Part shown: positions 47,501 to 58,656 of the stretch, piece by piece
How the letters are laid out: every line of letters begins with the position of its first letter
Numbering within the stretch: the first letter of the stretch is position 1
Assembly: GCA_963995505.1 (NCBI GenBank)
Contig: OZ023189.1
Location: 14,035,495-14,099,494, forward strand
Origin: Hypericum androsaemum
Lineage: Eukaryota; Streptophyta; Magnoliopsida; Malpighiales; Hypericaceae
DNA: 64,000 bases
Direction: 5' to 3'
Program-made: the position numbers and the translations under genes
The notes under the pieces: generated by a model
Database searches by the model: none
What the model was told of the DNA's origin: nothing
What the model saw: the letters and a program-made list of their open reading frames with translations, nothing else

Positions 47501-49133
47501 GACTGATTGCTTTCAATCTGAAAATAAGACGGGTCAGAAAGATAGATCTTAATATTGGTTCTTTGGAGAGTCATACACCTATAATCTCAACTACTTACGA
47601 GAGCAGCCTAGTTGGGTTGTATATCTTGGCTCACACGTGACATGCTTACTTGTTTATGTTATTCCAGTAAGCCTTAATAATGTGATGCTTAGCATATCTT
47701 TAATGCAATTATTCTGATCTGTTTTTAGTTATGTAACTTCAATCTTTGTAGACTTATAATGCTCGAAACAAATAAGATGAAATAATAGGCGAGGAAGATG
47801 ATTTTACGTCTTTGAATGTATGGAAGTGGGAAGTGAATGACTTCATACCTTAGGGCGTCTATTGTCGAAGCTGATCTTTATTTCCTTTGGGAAGTGCATA
47901 TTCTTAATTGTCAACTTGTGGATCAAGATATGGTGTTCGTTGTGGATAGGAGTTTGAAATGTTACTTATTACAGAACTCCAAGCTTCCACAAGCAGTTCG
48001 TGCTCAGGTGCCACAGTCCGAACTTGGGGAAAAATAGTGAAGCCATCAACAGATTTTGTGCAATATAAGATCTGAATGAACAATCAAACATTGTTCTAAG
48101 TTTCTGGCTCAGTTATGCTCTCCACAAGGCTGGCATAAGATGATTAAGTGAATGGTTCAATGGCTGTAGAGATGCCTGCTTCTAGTATTTGCTGTGGATC
48201 TTGATACCCGAAAATTGCAGTTTGGTTGCGTTGCTCAAGTCGGTGATCCCCAGACCAGGATCATATTTCTTTGATGTCTTTGGCATGAACTCCAGATTCT
48301 CTTCACGTATCCCATCATCATTATTATTTTCTCCTTTCTCTTCATCAACCTGATATGGACCTGTATTCACTTTTGAATTCTAGTAGGATCTGGAAAGAAG
48401 TTATTGGAGATCCTGTGCAGAGGTGGTGGATCAATATGAAGCAATTCTTTTGGTATGAAGTTCTTGCCTGTGCAGATGCTGGCAGTTTAAGGGAATCTTA
48501 TTGAAGAAATTGGATCAGTCTGGCGTGTTTTAAACCCGGTCCGTTGCGATTGAGAATGTTGCAAGTATCTTATCAGTTGCCGTGCATTGTTGTAGAGTTT
48601 TTCATGCAATTTGATGGACACGTGAATGTTGCCAAGGGACGTTTACTGCATCAAGGTAATGAGACGGTTGGATAGTGGTGGGTTGGCTCTTAGCGGAAAT
48701 TTATCGTGATCTGCGAGTGAATGAACATCTGCAATTATCAACAATTTATAAGAGATCCTCATGTTTAGCAGTCGTGCGTCCTCACATCAATCGTGACGAG
48801 TCTCTCTCGGATAGATGTTGTATGTCTAAATCCATGTTCATATCGAACATGTCTTTGGTTATCGGGTTATTTGGTTAGTAGTTCATTTGAAGGAGTGAGA
48901 ACGAGGAAGTGAATCTGATGTTGCATCTTTAGCAGATTACTATGTTGTGGCACCCTCACTGTCGGGAGTTGACGTTGGACCATCCCACTCCCGAGTGTTT
49001 CCGAGGTACCAAGTAGGGGTGACCAATGCGAAATTTGATTCGATCGAATTCGTCTGAATTCAAACCGTGTCACTCCATATGTACAAGACACATGCATCAG
49101 GACATGAGACAACACCAGTTTATGAGACGGTTG
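44510..49133. repeat. Segmental duplication unit B with the broken F-box copy
   Basis: Parallels unit A but lacks the solo LTR and the LINE end. It carries its own deletion at about 45157, where GCAGCTTTCT joins directly to AAGATTATAAAAG, skipping about 200 bp present near 50650-50850. Confidence 0.85.
46372..47640 (+). pseudogene. Tandem F-box pseudogene
   Basis: Aligns with the gene at 41472 from MEIQRNVASGNAWRDTTH to the end. A stop replaces Ser in the RIS codons just before the F-box (ATATGA at about 46540), seven codons (around FKKEYVF) are deleted near 46987, and stops follow VQKEEI (47479) and in YRSD*LIAF (about 47503). The F-box itself is open from 46573 (LVLENVSRLPAEDVLKCLMV, with Ile to Asn in the helix), leaving a 302-codon frame that could be made as a truncated protein. 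Most third-base differences from the intact copy are silent, so decay followed a period of selection or the copies are young. Confidence 0.85.
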
Positions 49134-50023
49134 GTTGAACTGATGGTGTAATTACGTGAAATGATAAACCATAATTAACACCGATAACTATTTAGATCAA
49201 CAAATAAATAAATTATACTAATTTAATCAAGAGATCTTGAGTTCGAATTTTTTTTATATAAGTAAATTTAATTTTATTGAAATATTTACATTTTACATAT
49301 GTTTACTGTGAAATTCTCCCATATGAATTGCAGTCAAGAGCTACCCAATAATTAAATCGCCACGAATAAAGAGTACTTGAGATAGCACTGATTCCACTCA
49401 AATAGATCCCACATAATATACAAGATACCAACTGCAAAGTCTTGCCACCCCCTCACAATCAAACCCAATACTGTTTACCTTCCAAAAAACCCCAATACAG
49501 TTCATACCACCCATACATATGCAGAAAAATATAAACCATGACCACCTCTACAAACCAGGCTACTGCCTAAGTCTTAGTCTCAAAAATCTACTTATTAGCA
49601 TGTAAAGGTGTTAAATATTCGTTGGGAGGTTGTCAACTGCAACCTCAACCTCGTATAAGGGAATTCGCCACTCATTAGATAAGTAACTTGTAAATATTAT
49701 ATTAATTAATTAAATTTTACTTATGAAAAAATTGTTGTTGGATAGTTTTACCTATCATTTAAAAGTCATATCCAATTCGAACTTGAATAAATCGGCAGAG
49801 TGAATATTCTGATACATATACAAGATAATAAAAAACTACCAAACACAACTAGCTTACGTAAAAAGTGGCAGAAATTACATACAGAAAACCCAACTACAAC
49901 TAGCTTCACTTATAAAAAAAAACTAGCTTCCGTTTCCATTCGGCTGGCATCGTAAAAGTTAGAGAGTTCGAAGGCTTCAAGTCAGATGTTTTTTTCTGTC
50001 CATATATTATAAAAGTTAATTAT
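49134..50023. repeat. Start of the fourth copy of the F-box-flanking block
   Basis: Begins with GATGGTGTAATTACGTGAAATGATAA as at 44710 and 26270, is then interrupted by about 750 bp of unrelated AT-rich DNA, and resumes at about 49940 (GCATCGTAAAAGTTAGAGAG, TTCTGTCCATATATTATAAAAGTTAATTATAG). Confidence 0.6.
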
Positions 50024-50031
50024 AGTCCAGA

Positions 50032-50537
50032 CGGTGGAACATCTTTTGCTTCTGTACTCGTTCTCTAGATCCATTTGGGATCACTTCGTGGGGAGGAGAG
50101 GTCTCGCATGGTGTGGGTTCAACTCTATCGATACGGCTCTCTCGACTTGGTGTGGCTTGGAAAGGGGTAGAATGTTGGGGAAAGTTTGGTATTTATTATT
50201 TGGGGTTACTTTGTGGAGTATATGGTTGTATCGAAACCATGTGATCTTTGACGAAAAACAATGTGATTGGGAGCTTCTCAAACACTCCATCCTTCGTTGG
50301 ACCCGCGAATGGATTTGGTGGGCTCGCACTCGCTGGGACATTGGCAATCAAGATCTTGATTTGTTTTGGGACTCCTTGAAAGTAAGGTAATTCGGGTGGT
50401 TTGAGTCGAATTAGGATAGATTTTTATAAATAGCGAGTTTGTTCGCTATTAGTTCTTCGTAATTATCTCGCGTGTTTTTGTTTGTTCCCTATTCTTTCTT
50501 TTATGTTAATAAAACTCTTTTACCTACCCAAAAAAAA
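50032..50537 (+). mobile_element. 506-bp 5'-truncated LINE 3' end
   Basis: An open frame (50034-50390) reads EHLLLLYSFSRSIWDHF, then VTLWSIWLYRNHVIFDEK and DLDLFWDSLKVR, the C-terminal zinc-binding part of plant LINE ORF2. The 3' end is TTAATAAAACTCTTTTACCTA, CCC and A's. The flanks are AGTCCAGA on both sides (50024-50031 and 50538-50545). The uninterrupted site AGTCCAGATATTG is present at 26637, confirming the insertion. Confidence 0.92.
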
Positions 50538-51860
50538 AGTCCAGATATTGAAATCCAACTTTATGAATATGTGCAAGACGTGGTGAGTGGTGACAATGTT
50601 TGTCTTTCTTCTGACTAAAAATTTAGTGGGTTGGTTAACGACGCAGCTTTCTACGAATTTTGGGCAATATTAGTTCAATATTCCTACGTCACCAACAAAG
50701 GTAACTACGTTATATTTGAATTTGGTAAGCATTTCTTACTCGCATATTCGATCAGCTGTTCTATTTCCCTTTTTTTATTCACTAGTCCACAAATTAGTCA
50801 ACGTCCAACTCTTAATAATGATTACATCGATGTTCTATAATCAAGATTGTAAAAATTGTTTCTTGGTCTGATTTTTTGAAGATTGACTATTGGTTTTAAT
50901 TAGTAGGTGGAATGAACCACTTGATCCATATGTTGTCTTATATTGTTTGTTGTTGGGTTTCCCGTTTCGGCTTGAAAAAGAGGAGACCGTAGCAGCCTAA
51001 TCAAGACCCAAAATGTGCCTCAAAAGTAACCTTTATATGGAAAATTATACTGCAATCCTAACATATGTAAACAAGTTATTACTGAATAATTTTACCTAAT
51101 ACACTTGGTATGTTGTGTTGTGATCAATAAGATAAAATTTAGGAAAGAAAGCCTTCTATAAATTTAGGAAATAATTAAAATCTAATCGTCGAATTTACCT
51201 AGTTATATAATTTTCCGTAGGAGTGTTAGGTATGAATGCAACTTTATTAGCCTAGTCTTCTCAGGAATCAATTGGAGTCGATTTTTTTTAAAGTAAATAC
51301 TGTAGTCAATGTCTGCTTGGTGAAAACAGAGATCAAGGGTTCGGAAAAGTTTGTCAATTGATTTTAACCATCTTATACGATTGCAGCAAATTACGAACTC
51401 CAAACCAACCAAAAGATAACGGCTGGATATAAAATCAGATGATTGGATAAATAATTGTCAAATATCGTGAATCCAGAGCTTGACATTTGCCCACTTAGGG
51501 GCTAATATCTGATGTGAAGACCTAGGTCGTTCCTATTACGGAAACCCCATTAGCTGAACATACCAGGGTAGGTGGGCCATGTGGAGACAGGTAGTGTTTG
51601 GAACAACATCCTCAAGATCCATCGTTAGTATGCGCACTATATTCTTGTAAGGAAGCAATAAGATAAAGTCTATCTCTTAAGTTAGTAGATAAGTTTTTAT
51701 CTTTTGATCTTTTCGGGTGCTATTTTGGCACAATTGGAACAGGAGATTATGTACTAGTATTACATATGTGGTATAATTTTTTTTGAGGATTAATAAAATT
51801 TTACTTATAAAAAAAATAATAGTAATAATAACTTCTCAACAATTCGGTGTTCATACACTA
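50538..51860. repeat. Fourth copy of the F-box-flanking block, no F-box follows
   Basis: Continues the block with ATATTGAAATCCAACTTTATG, GTTGGTTAACGACGCAGC and later GATTACATCGATGTTCTATAA and GGTGTTCATACACTAAATATG. It contains an insertion with a LINE-like tail ending TTAATAAAATTTTACTTATA at about 51810. Confidence 0.7.
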
Positions 51861-53039
51861 AATATGCTTTGTACCGACAACAGTTTTTTCACACCGACAA
51901 CAGATATTAGATAATTTTTTACCTTTTAATTTAAACTCGTTTACAGGAGGACCCTTAAAAATCATCAATTCTCCGGAAAATACTTTTTTGGTGAACATTT
52001 TTCGAACAATACTAGACAGTGCAAATGAAGTGTATAACAAAAACAACGACAAAATATTATATTAGGAAAATCGTAGGACAAAACTATATAACACCGGATA
52101 TGTCCAAGTACCAAATTTGATACCGAGGACTAAAATTTTGAAAATATTATTATTTTTATATCGTTTCATCTCTTATGCTCATTCTAATTATCTCTCTATC
52201 TATACTAGTTTTATATATTTATTTACCGAGGATTCTTTATAATCTTTAATGAATCAATCCGTAACAAACCACGACGCTCATGTGCATCAGATAGCCTTAT
52301 TATAAAATAATTTACAAAATCAATCTTAAATTATTAATCCTATTTGCTATACAAGTAAAATACCGACAATTACGAAATTATCCGTATGGATCCGGCCGAT
52401 GTCGACAGAATAAATATGTTCATTGCAACTAAAATATTTTTTCCATTACATTTTTTTTGTACAAGTACATATGTATTAATTCTAAGAAAAAGTAATACAG
52501 CTTACAACTAGTTGTCAGAGAAATGCAACTAACCTATCAAAAGAAAAGAGAAATGCGACTAAAAAATAAGGTTATATCTTGAAAGTTATAAATGATCATT
52601 TTAAAGAAAGAAAATTACATCTTGATGACAATGTAGTTCCAAATGAACAAGAAAATACCCACTGACCCTGAGACTTTAGGCGGTTAGGCACCTTGGAACT
52701 TTAGACGCCAAGTGGGAGGAATTGATCCACCGACCCCTGAAAAACGAGGTAGAATTCATTGTCATCCTACCCTAGTACCAACAAAACAATCTTATTTGCG
52801 TGGTTCCACTTAGTTGTAAACAACACATATCAAATATTCTTCCGAAATTTTTCTTGGATTAGCCTAATCCAATCTTCAATAAAACCAAAACCTGAATCAC
52901 AAAATCTTCCCATTACATTGTCACTCTATACCAGATTATAAAAACTAAATACCTGGCTATATATTTTTTGAAAGATCAATACCTGGCTAAATATGCCTTA
53001 CAAAACTGAAACCAATCCCAAACAGACAAAAAAAATACA
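51861..53039. other. Intergenic, downstream of the kinase gene
   Basis: AT-rich, no gene or clear element seen. Confidence 0.5.
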
Positions 53040-54859
53040 CTAAAATCCTCTTAAATATTTGGGAGAATAGGTCCTGCATAAAGCAGTATCAGAATGAACG
53101 CGAGACGTTAAACACTTAGCCAAGCGATTATTCCCACGTCGCCTATTTTGGGGCCACTTTTGCACTTCCCCATCTTCAACCTTTTCCATTTTTCCTTCCG
53201 GAATAATTTTCTTCTCTTCCAATTCTTTAGTGGGAACGATATAAACAAACGGCCCAATTGGGATATCCTTAAGTTGTGAAATGGATTCAAGGTCCCTGAC
53301 CACGGTGGCCATTGTGGGCCTGGACTTGGGATTTTGACTAAGGCATTGGTAGGCCAATGAAGCTGCCTTTTTGGCACCTTCCGTGGAATATTGGCCTTCG
53401 AGTCTCGGGTCCATTATCAGGTCAATCTTCTTCGGATCCTTCAAAAAAGGTCTCCCCCACTTCACCAGACAAATCTCTCTACCTCCACGATTCTTATCTA
53501 TTGACCTCCTCCCCGTGAGTAGCTCCAACAGGACTACCCCGAAGCTGTATACATCGCTCATTGTCGTCACACGACCTGAAAAATAATAACCCGTAAGTCG
53601 GATTCCCGAAAAAAAAGAGCGAGAGAAAGTGAAACATTTAGAACCCGTCGGTTATGTTACCTGTCTTGATGTACTCAGGAGCAGCATATCCTTCGGTTCC
53701 CATCACGGAGGTTGTTACGTGTGATTTATCTTCTTCGGGTCCATCTATTGCTAGGCCGAAATCCGAGAGCTTGGCATTATATTCCTGAAACCAAAATGGA
53801 AAACGGCCATATATAAAATCCTGTCTGGAAGGAGTGACATGATTAGAATGGAAAACAAGAGATCGGATTGGAATTAATCCAAGCGTACCATATCGAGTAA
53901 GATGTTTGAAGCCTTGAAGTCTCTGTATATGACAGGTTTCTGTTCTTCATGGAGACAGGAAAGGCCTTTTGCTGCTCCTACTGCAATTTTTAACCTTGTC
54001 AACCAAGGCAAGGTGGCCGAGTACCCTGCAATAATTCGACAAAAAAAAAAGTAAGAGACAATGAGAAATTAGCTTTCCAACTAATAAATATTCTCTATCT
54101 TTCGGGATATCTTTTACATTCGTAAATTTATACATAGGTTTTAGGTTGCCATTTTCCAAGAAAATACTACGTATGCAATTGCTAATTTGGTCATATAAAA
54201 GACACTCTAGCAAACAGCTAAAACACCAATAAGTTGTACCTGAAAATAGTTGTTTATCCAAGTTGCCTCGCTCCAAAAATTCATAGACCAGAAGCCGGTG
54301 CTCATCTTCACAGCAATATCCAATCAAATTAACCAAATGGGGATGCTTTAATTGCCCCAGAAAGATCACTTCCGCCTGAAAATGGCAAACGAGTCGGTGA
54401 ATCTCCTTCGCTTATAAAATATTTCGAAAATGACAAAAGACTGCAGAATTCTTTTTAACTTACCAACCACTCCCTGTGTCCTTGGGAGCCATCCAAGTCC
54501 AGGACCTTGACAGCCACAGGCTGAGCCTTCAACTCAGGCCTAAGCTTGTCATCGATGAACCCCTTGTACACCTTCCCGAACCCGCCTTCGCCTAGGTAAT
54601 TACTCTTGGAGAACTTCTGGGTCACGATCTCGAGCTCCTTGACCGTGAATATATGGAGGTTGAGGATGTTGTTCGATATCTCGCTGATCGACATCGGCGA
54701 CCCGGGGTTGCTCACGTCGGACAGGGAAAGCCTCAGGGAAGAATTCTGCTTGGAGATTACTTGAGGTTCAGGATTAGGACCAGGTGAAGGTTGTCTCCCT
54801 GTCATGAAACACCTTGGAATTACTATGGAATGCCAAGTTTTAGCTTTCTTGAGACCCAT
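53040..54859 (-). CDS. Receptor-like cytoplasmic kinase, RLCK-VII (RIPK/PBL-like), 5 exons
   Basis: Ser/Thr kinase that in this family relays signals from plasma-membrane receptors in immunity and root growth. Exons on the minus strand: 54859-54464, 54375-54240, 54025-53889, 53784-53661, 53575-53040; GT-AG, frame-compatible, 442 aa. N-terminus MGLKKAK has Gly2 for N-myristoylation and Cys17 as a possible palmitoylation site, so membrane attachment is likely. Kinase motifs: GEGGFG (90-95), Lys118 in [15 protein letters not shown] with catalytic Asp213 (an RD kinase), DFG (231-233) and activation segment [44 protein letters not shown] and LLTGRRS.DK are typical of the RIPK branch. A basic tail of about 60 residues follows the kinase domain. 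No break seen. A TATATATAG upstream on the minus strand (near 55030-55040) is a possible TATA box. Confidence 0.93.
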
Positions 54860-55667
54860 CTCTTTTGAGCTATAATTTTTTTTCGATCACGAGATCAATC
54901 CGTTCCAATAATATGTTTACTTCCGACCAAAACTTGGGTTGGCGACTTATAAGTTTCTTTATTGTTGTTGGGAAACGACGGCAGCTGTTTTGGTTGGAAA
55001 GTTACAGTTAAGTTATGTTGCTTTGTGACTATATATAGAGAGGGAAATGCTGGATTTTTGTATTGAGCGAGGAACAGAAGGAAGTTGGCAACTATTCGAC
55101 GGAGGTTACGTGTAGTTATTTACATAAGATTTGGAGTAGGAATTTTGTAAATAAAAATTTGGTAACTACTGTATATTAGAATAGACATTTTCCATCTAAT
55201 GATTTGTGTGAGAAGTTTTATATTCAAACTAAAATTTTAATTTTGCGGATTGAATAATTTTTTACATAATAAATTGGCCTAACAATATATTCCTCGTTGT
55301 ACCCTTAAATGAAGTGGATTTTATGATAATAACAAACACAAAATTAACTTATTCTAGTATTATATTTAAATTTTCATATTAAATCTGAAATATCAAATTT
55401 GTAATAATATATTTTAGTTTATAATTTTTTAGCAAATTTATGTACCGAGGCCGAAAACTGTCGGAACTTATTTAAAATGTGACTCTTTCAATAGTGCATT
55501 TTACTTAATTATGCACCATAATTAGCTTGTGATTTTTCAACCCCAAGGTCATAGATAAAAAAAGAAAATAATGATTCTACTAATTGAAGTCTAGCACCAT
55601 GAGACTACAAGGATACGAATTGTCTAATATCTAATGGTCAATGAGTTTGTGCTCTTAAATTTTGTGG
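54860..55667. other. Kinase promoter region and intergenic DNA
   Basis: Holds the TATA-like CTATATATAGAG near 55030 on the side expected for the minus-strand kinase gene. The rest is AT-rich with no gene. Confidence 0.5.
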
Positions 55668-55675
55668 ACATTTAG

Positions 55676-56247
55676 CAAGGTTTTTAAATACGCGGTTCGA
55701 CCGGTCGGACCACGATTTGGTAAGAAGAGCGTACCGGGTTTGCTCGTTGAAACGCCAACCTTACGAACCGCCCAAAATCCGGTCAGACCGGGCGGTTCGT
55801 ACGGAAAACTGACCCAGAAATTTCGGGTTCGTAAGGTTTTTTGCTTAAAACTTGAAAATTAAACCAAAATTTTCCAACTTAGAACATCGAGAAAAATATG
55901 ATCGAAACTCTTACCCCCAAATCGTGGAAAAAAAACCCCAAGACCCACGAAATCGTGAAGGGTGGTTTTTTACTTTTTTTAGAATTAAAATGAATGCTTG
56001 TTTAAATTGGAAGGAAAATAAGTTTATATATATTATTAATAGTGGGCCTTATTTCTCCATGTTGGGCCGGAGACTTTTAACCAAACAAATAATGGTGGGC
56101 CTTATTAATATTGGTGGCACTTCTAAAAAATTAATATATAAGTAAAAAAATTACCCGGTCTGACCGGCGGGTCAACCGGTCGGACCGTTCGACCCGGAGT
56201 TCGGCCCAAAATCCGGGTCGATCTCCGGGTCGTATTTGAAAACCTTG
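55676..56247. mobile_element. 572-bp hAT-type MITE
   Basis: Perfect 8-bp target duplication ACATTTAG on both sides (55668-55675 and 56248-56255), the length made by hAT transposases. The ends are CAAGGTTTTTAAATACG and, inverted, CAAGGTTTTCAAATACG. Subterminal GC-rich tracts rich in CCGGTCGGACC and GACCGGTC motifs occur in both arms. No transposase. Confidence 0.92.
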
Positions 56248-56255
56248 ACATTTAG

Positions 56256-56855
56256 AGCAAAAATAATTGGGACATTCACAATTGGTAAATAGTTCGCTTT
56301 TCTTTCGTATGATGACATCCGCTGTACTCGAGTTTTCTAAATCTGAAACCTTGACATTACTTTCCACAGGTTCAAAAAGAAAAAAAGAAATATTTGCATT
56401 GATCGGGATGGATCACCCGTGTGGGGCCAGCTTCGACTTTAATTTAATATGCCAAATATCACTTTTCGAGCGTTTCCCATACATAATAACTATTTTTTTA
56501 GGGGTTTCTCGTAATAATGATTTTTTCTGTTGATATTACCGAGTATTCTATTTTTATTGAGCCAACTTAAATTTGAGTCAGACAAAAAAAATTTTGAATG
56601 GCAATAAAATCTTTCTAACAAATATTTAACACTAGTGTATTTTTATCGATACGAACATGAGACTTGTTGATTAACCTAAAATAATTTTTTTATCAAATTT
56701 TTTGGTAGATAAATAATATTTACTAATTTTTGTATCACTTTAGTATGTGTTGGTGTTTAATGTTTAGCGCTTAGTGGTATTGTTTCCCTCCTTCTACTAT
56801 ATGTCATGTTTTATCTTCTCCTTTCCGATATGCTTTGTACATCTTGGTCTTCACG
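56256..56855. other. Intergenic, nothing recognised
   Basis: AT-rich spacer between two mobile elements. No gene or repeat boundary seen. Confidence 0.5.
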
Positions 56856-56860
56856 GAACT

Positions 56861-57115
56861 TATAACGCCCCGTGATTTGACCGACTGTCTCCACAGACCA
56901 ACACGAGTCTTTTCCAGTGTGTTTTGTCCTCACTCACACGCATCCCGAAAAACTTCCCAGGAGGTCACCCATCCTGATCCTACTCCCGGCCAAACACGTT
57001 TTAACCTTGGAGTTCTCTCAAGATGTGTGCCAGAAAAGAAGGTGCACCTTGTTGATATGGATAGTACCAATCAAATCACTTAAGCGTTTCAGACAGAACA
57101 GATTGGGGTATCACA
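56861..57115 (-). repeat. Cassandra 3' LTR
   Basis: 255 bp; reads TGTGATACCCC...CGTTATA on the minus strand. Differs from the other LTR at three positions (in CAGTGTG, CCCGAAAAAC and AGATGTGTG). Confidence 0.93.
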
Positions 57116-57241
57116 TACACCCCTCCTTAAATACGCGACGTCCTCGTCGCGCCAGATACAAACAGTCCCAGAATCCCTCGGTTGCAGATGCGTTCGATCC
57201 CCGAACCACACCGTACAAGCCGAGGTCGCTCTGATACCAAA

Positions 57242-57496
57242 TATAACGCCCCGTGATTTGACCGACTGTCTCCACAGACCAACACGAGTCTTTTCCAGCG
57301 TGTTTTGTCCTCACTCACACGCATCCCGGAAAACTTCCCAGGAGGTCACCCATCCTGATCCTACTCCCGGCCAAACACGTTTTAACCTTGGAGTTCTCTC
57401 AAGATATGTGCCAGAAAAGAAGGTGCACCTTGTTGATATGGATAGTACCAATCAAATCACTTAAGCGTTTCAGACAGAACAGATTGGGGTATCACA
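57242..57496 (-). repeat. Cassandra 5' LTR
   Basis: 255 bp, next to the tRNA-Met primer-binding site at 57230-57241. Carries the 5S-like region with the box C-like GGATGGGTGACC. Confidence 0.93.
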
Positions 57497-57501
57497 GAAC
57501 T

Positions 57502-58246
57502 ACTGGTCTCTAATCCAGGTGGCTGCAGTCGTATTCGGAATAAGAAATTATTTGGAAATCTATATATTTTTTCATCTTCATGATGCCCCTTGGTGATTTT
57601 CGGTTTATAATTTGCATGAATTTTATTAGAACTTCGAAAGTTTGCATAAATTTTAACTTAGTTAATGTGATGAAATGGGAGTCATATGAAAATAAAAATA
57701 AAAAATTGATCAACTAGCTCTGATATCATATTAAAAATTTTATTTACAACTCAAATCATAAAATAATAGGTTAGTAAATTTTTCGCACTTATAAATAATT
57801 TCAAATTTTTTGCAACTAAAATAATTTTAATACATTCAAAGATTTCATGCATCGTACCCTACTAGCCAAGGTTCGATTCCCGGTAGAGACTGATCTCAAA
57901 CAGTATCTTGGGGTTTTCAAACATTATCGTGGGGATCTATTTTTATTTGCTTTATACTATAGCTTAGCGTAGTAGAGTCATCCAAGTCAATAGTATCAGC
58001 TGGTCAATAGAAAAAAATGAGTCAAGTCAACTCTAGATGTGAAAAATCATTCCCCATCTTCTCGATCCAGTTCGATCTTGTTATACAAGCTTGAAGAAAG
58101 ATAAAATTTAGATGACGATAACTTCCGTAATATTTTTCTTTTGTGGAAAGAATTCATGTATTCTAGAGGCCAACTTTTTCTTCGTTTCATTAATTTCGCT
58201 AGTGAAAGATGATGACTTATAATGACTTCTAAGTTATCACTATTCC
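57502..58246. other. Intergenic spacer
   Basis: No gene. A single B-box-like GGTTCGATTCC at about 57868 lacks the rest of a tRNA. Confidence 0.5.
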
Positions 58247-58377
58247 AACCAAGATATTTCGCTTTTTATTGAATTGTTAATTTTCGTTCTTTGTAATTTT
58301 TTTCTTTGTCATGTTTGATTCCGTGATGTATTTTCTTACACTCTCCTTTAATAAAATCTCTACTTATCAAAAAAATA
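58247..58377 (+). mobile_element. 131-bp LINE 3' end
   Basis: Perfect 12-bp target duplication TATCACTATTCC (58235-58246 and 58378-58389). T-rich body ending CTTTAATAAAATCTCTACTT, ATC and A's, the same tail style as the LINE ends at 22.6, 40.9 and 50.5 kb. Confidence 0.85.
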
Positions 58378-58656
58378 TATCACTATTCCTATTAAGGGAA
58401 AAAAAGTTGTGACAAACGTTATAGAAAAAGTAAACTCCAAAATCAGGAGAGAAGTTGAAACTATTGTTGGGAGGAGGATACCTCTAACATCTTCTAAACA
58501 ATTAAAGATGCACCATGTGGTCTAGATCAGAATTGGAGTTTTGATCCTCCATAACTTAGGTTTATTGCGTGGGTGTAATTATGGAGAGTTTCAGTGTATA
58601 TTCTTTTGGAACTGTACTAGATAGCACTTATCATAGTTTTGCTATGATATATTTTA

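Larger units (their letters stand above)
56861..57496 (-). mobile_element. Complete Cassandra-type TRIM retrotransposon with 5S rRNA-like LTRs
   Basis: Two 255-bp LTRs (56861-57115 and 57242-57496) bound a 126-bp interior; the target duplication is GAACT on both sides (56856-56860, 57497-57501). On the minus strand the interior begins TGGTATCAGAGC, the site complementary to the 3' end of initiator tRNA-Met, and ends in a purine tract (AAGGAGGGG). Each LTR contains, on that strand, a 5S rRNA-like stretch with AGAACTCCAAGGTTAAAACG, GTGTTTGGCCGGGAGTAG and GGATGGGTGACCTCCTGGGA, which is the hallmark of Cassandra elements. The LTRs differ at three positions, so insertion is recent. There is no coding capacity; enzymes must come from another element. 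Confidence 0.96.

Noticed and set aside
56925..57025. Sequence like the 3' half of a 5S rRNA gene (also in 57306-57406)
   Set aside because: It lies within the LTRs of a TRIM element, is diverged from 5S and lacks a full 5S gene, so it is not an rRNA gene.
57868..57878. GGTTCGATTCC resembling a tRNA B-box
   Set aside because: The flanking bases do not form a T-arm stem and no A-box or acceptor stem is found at the right distance.
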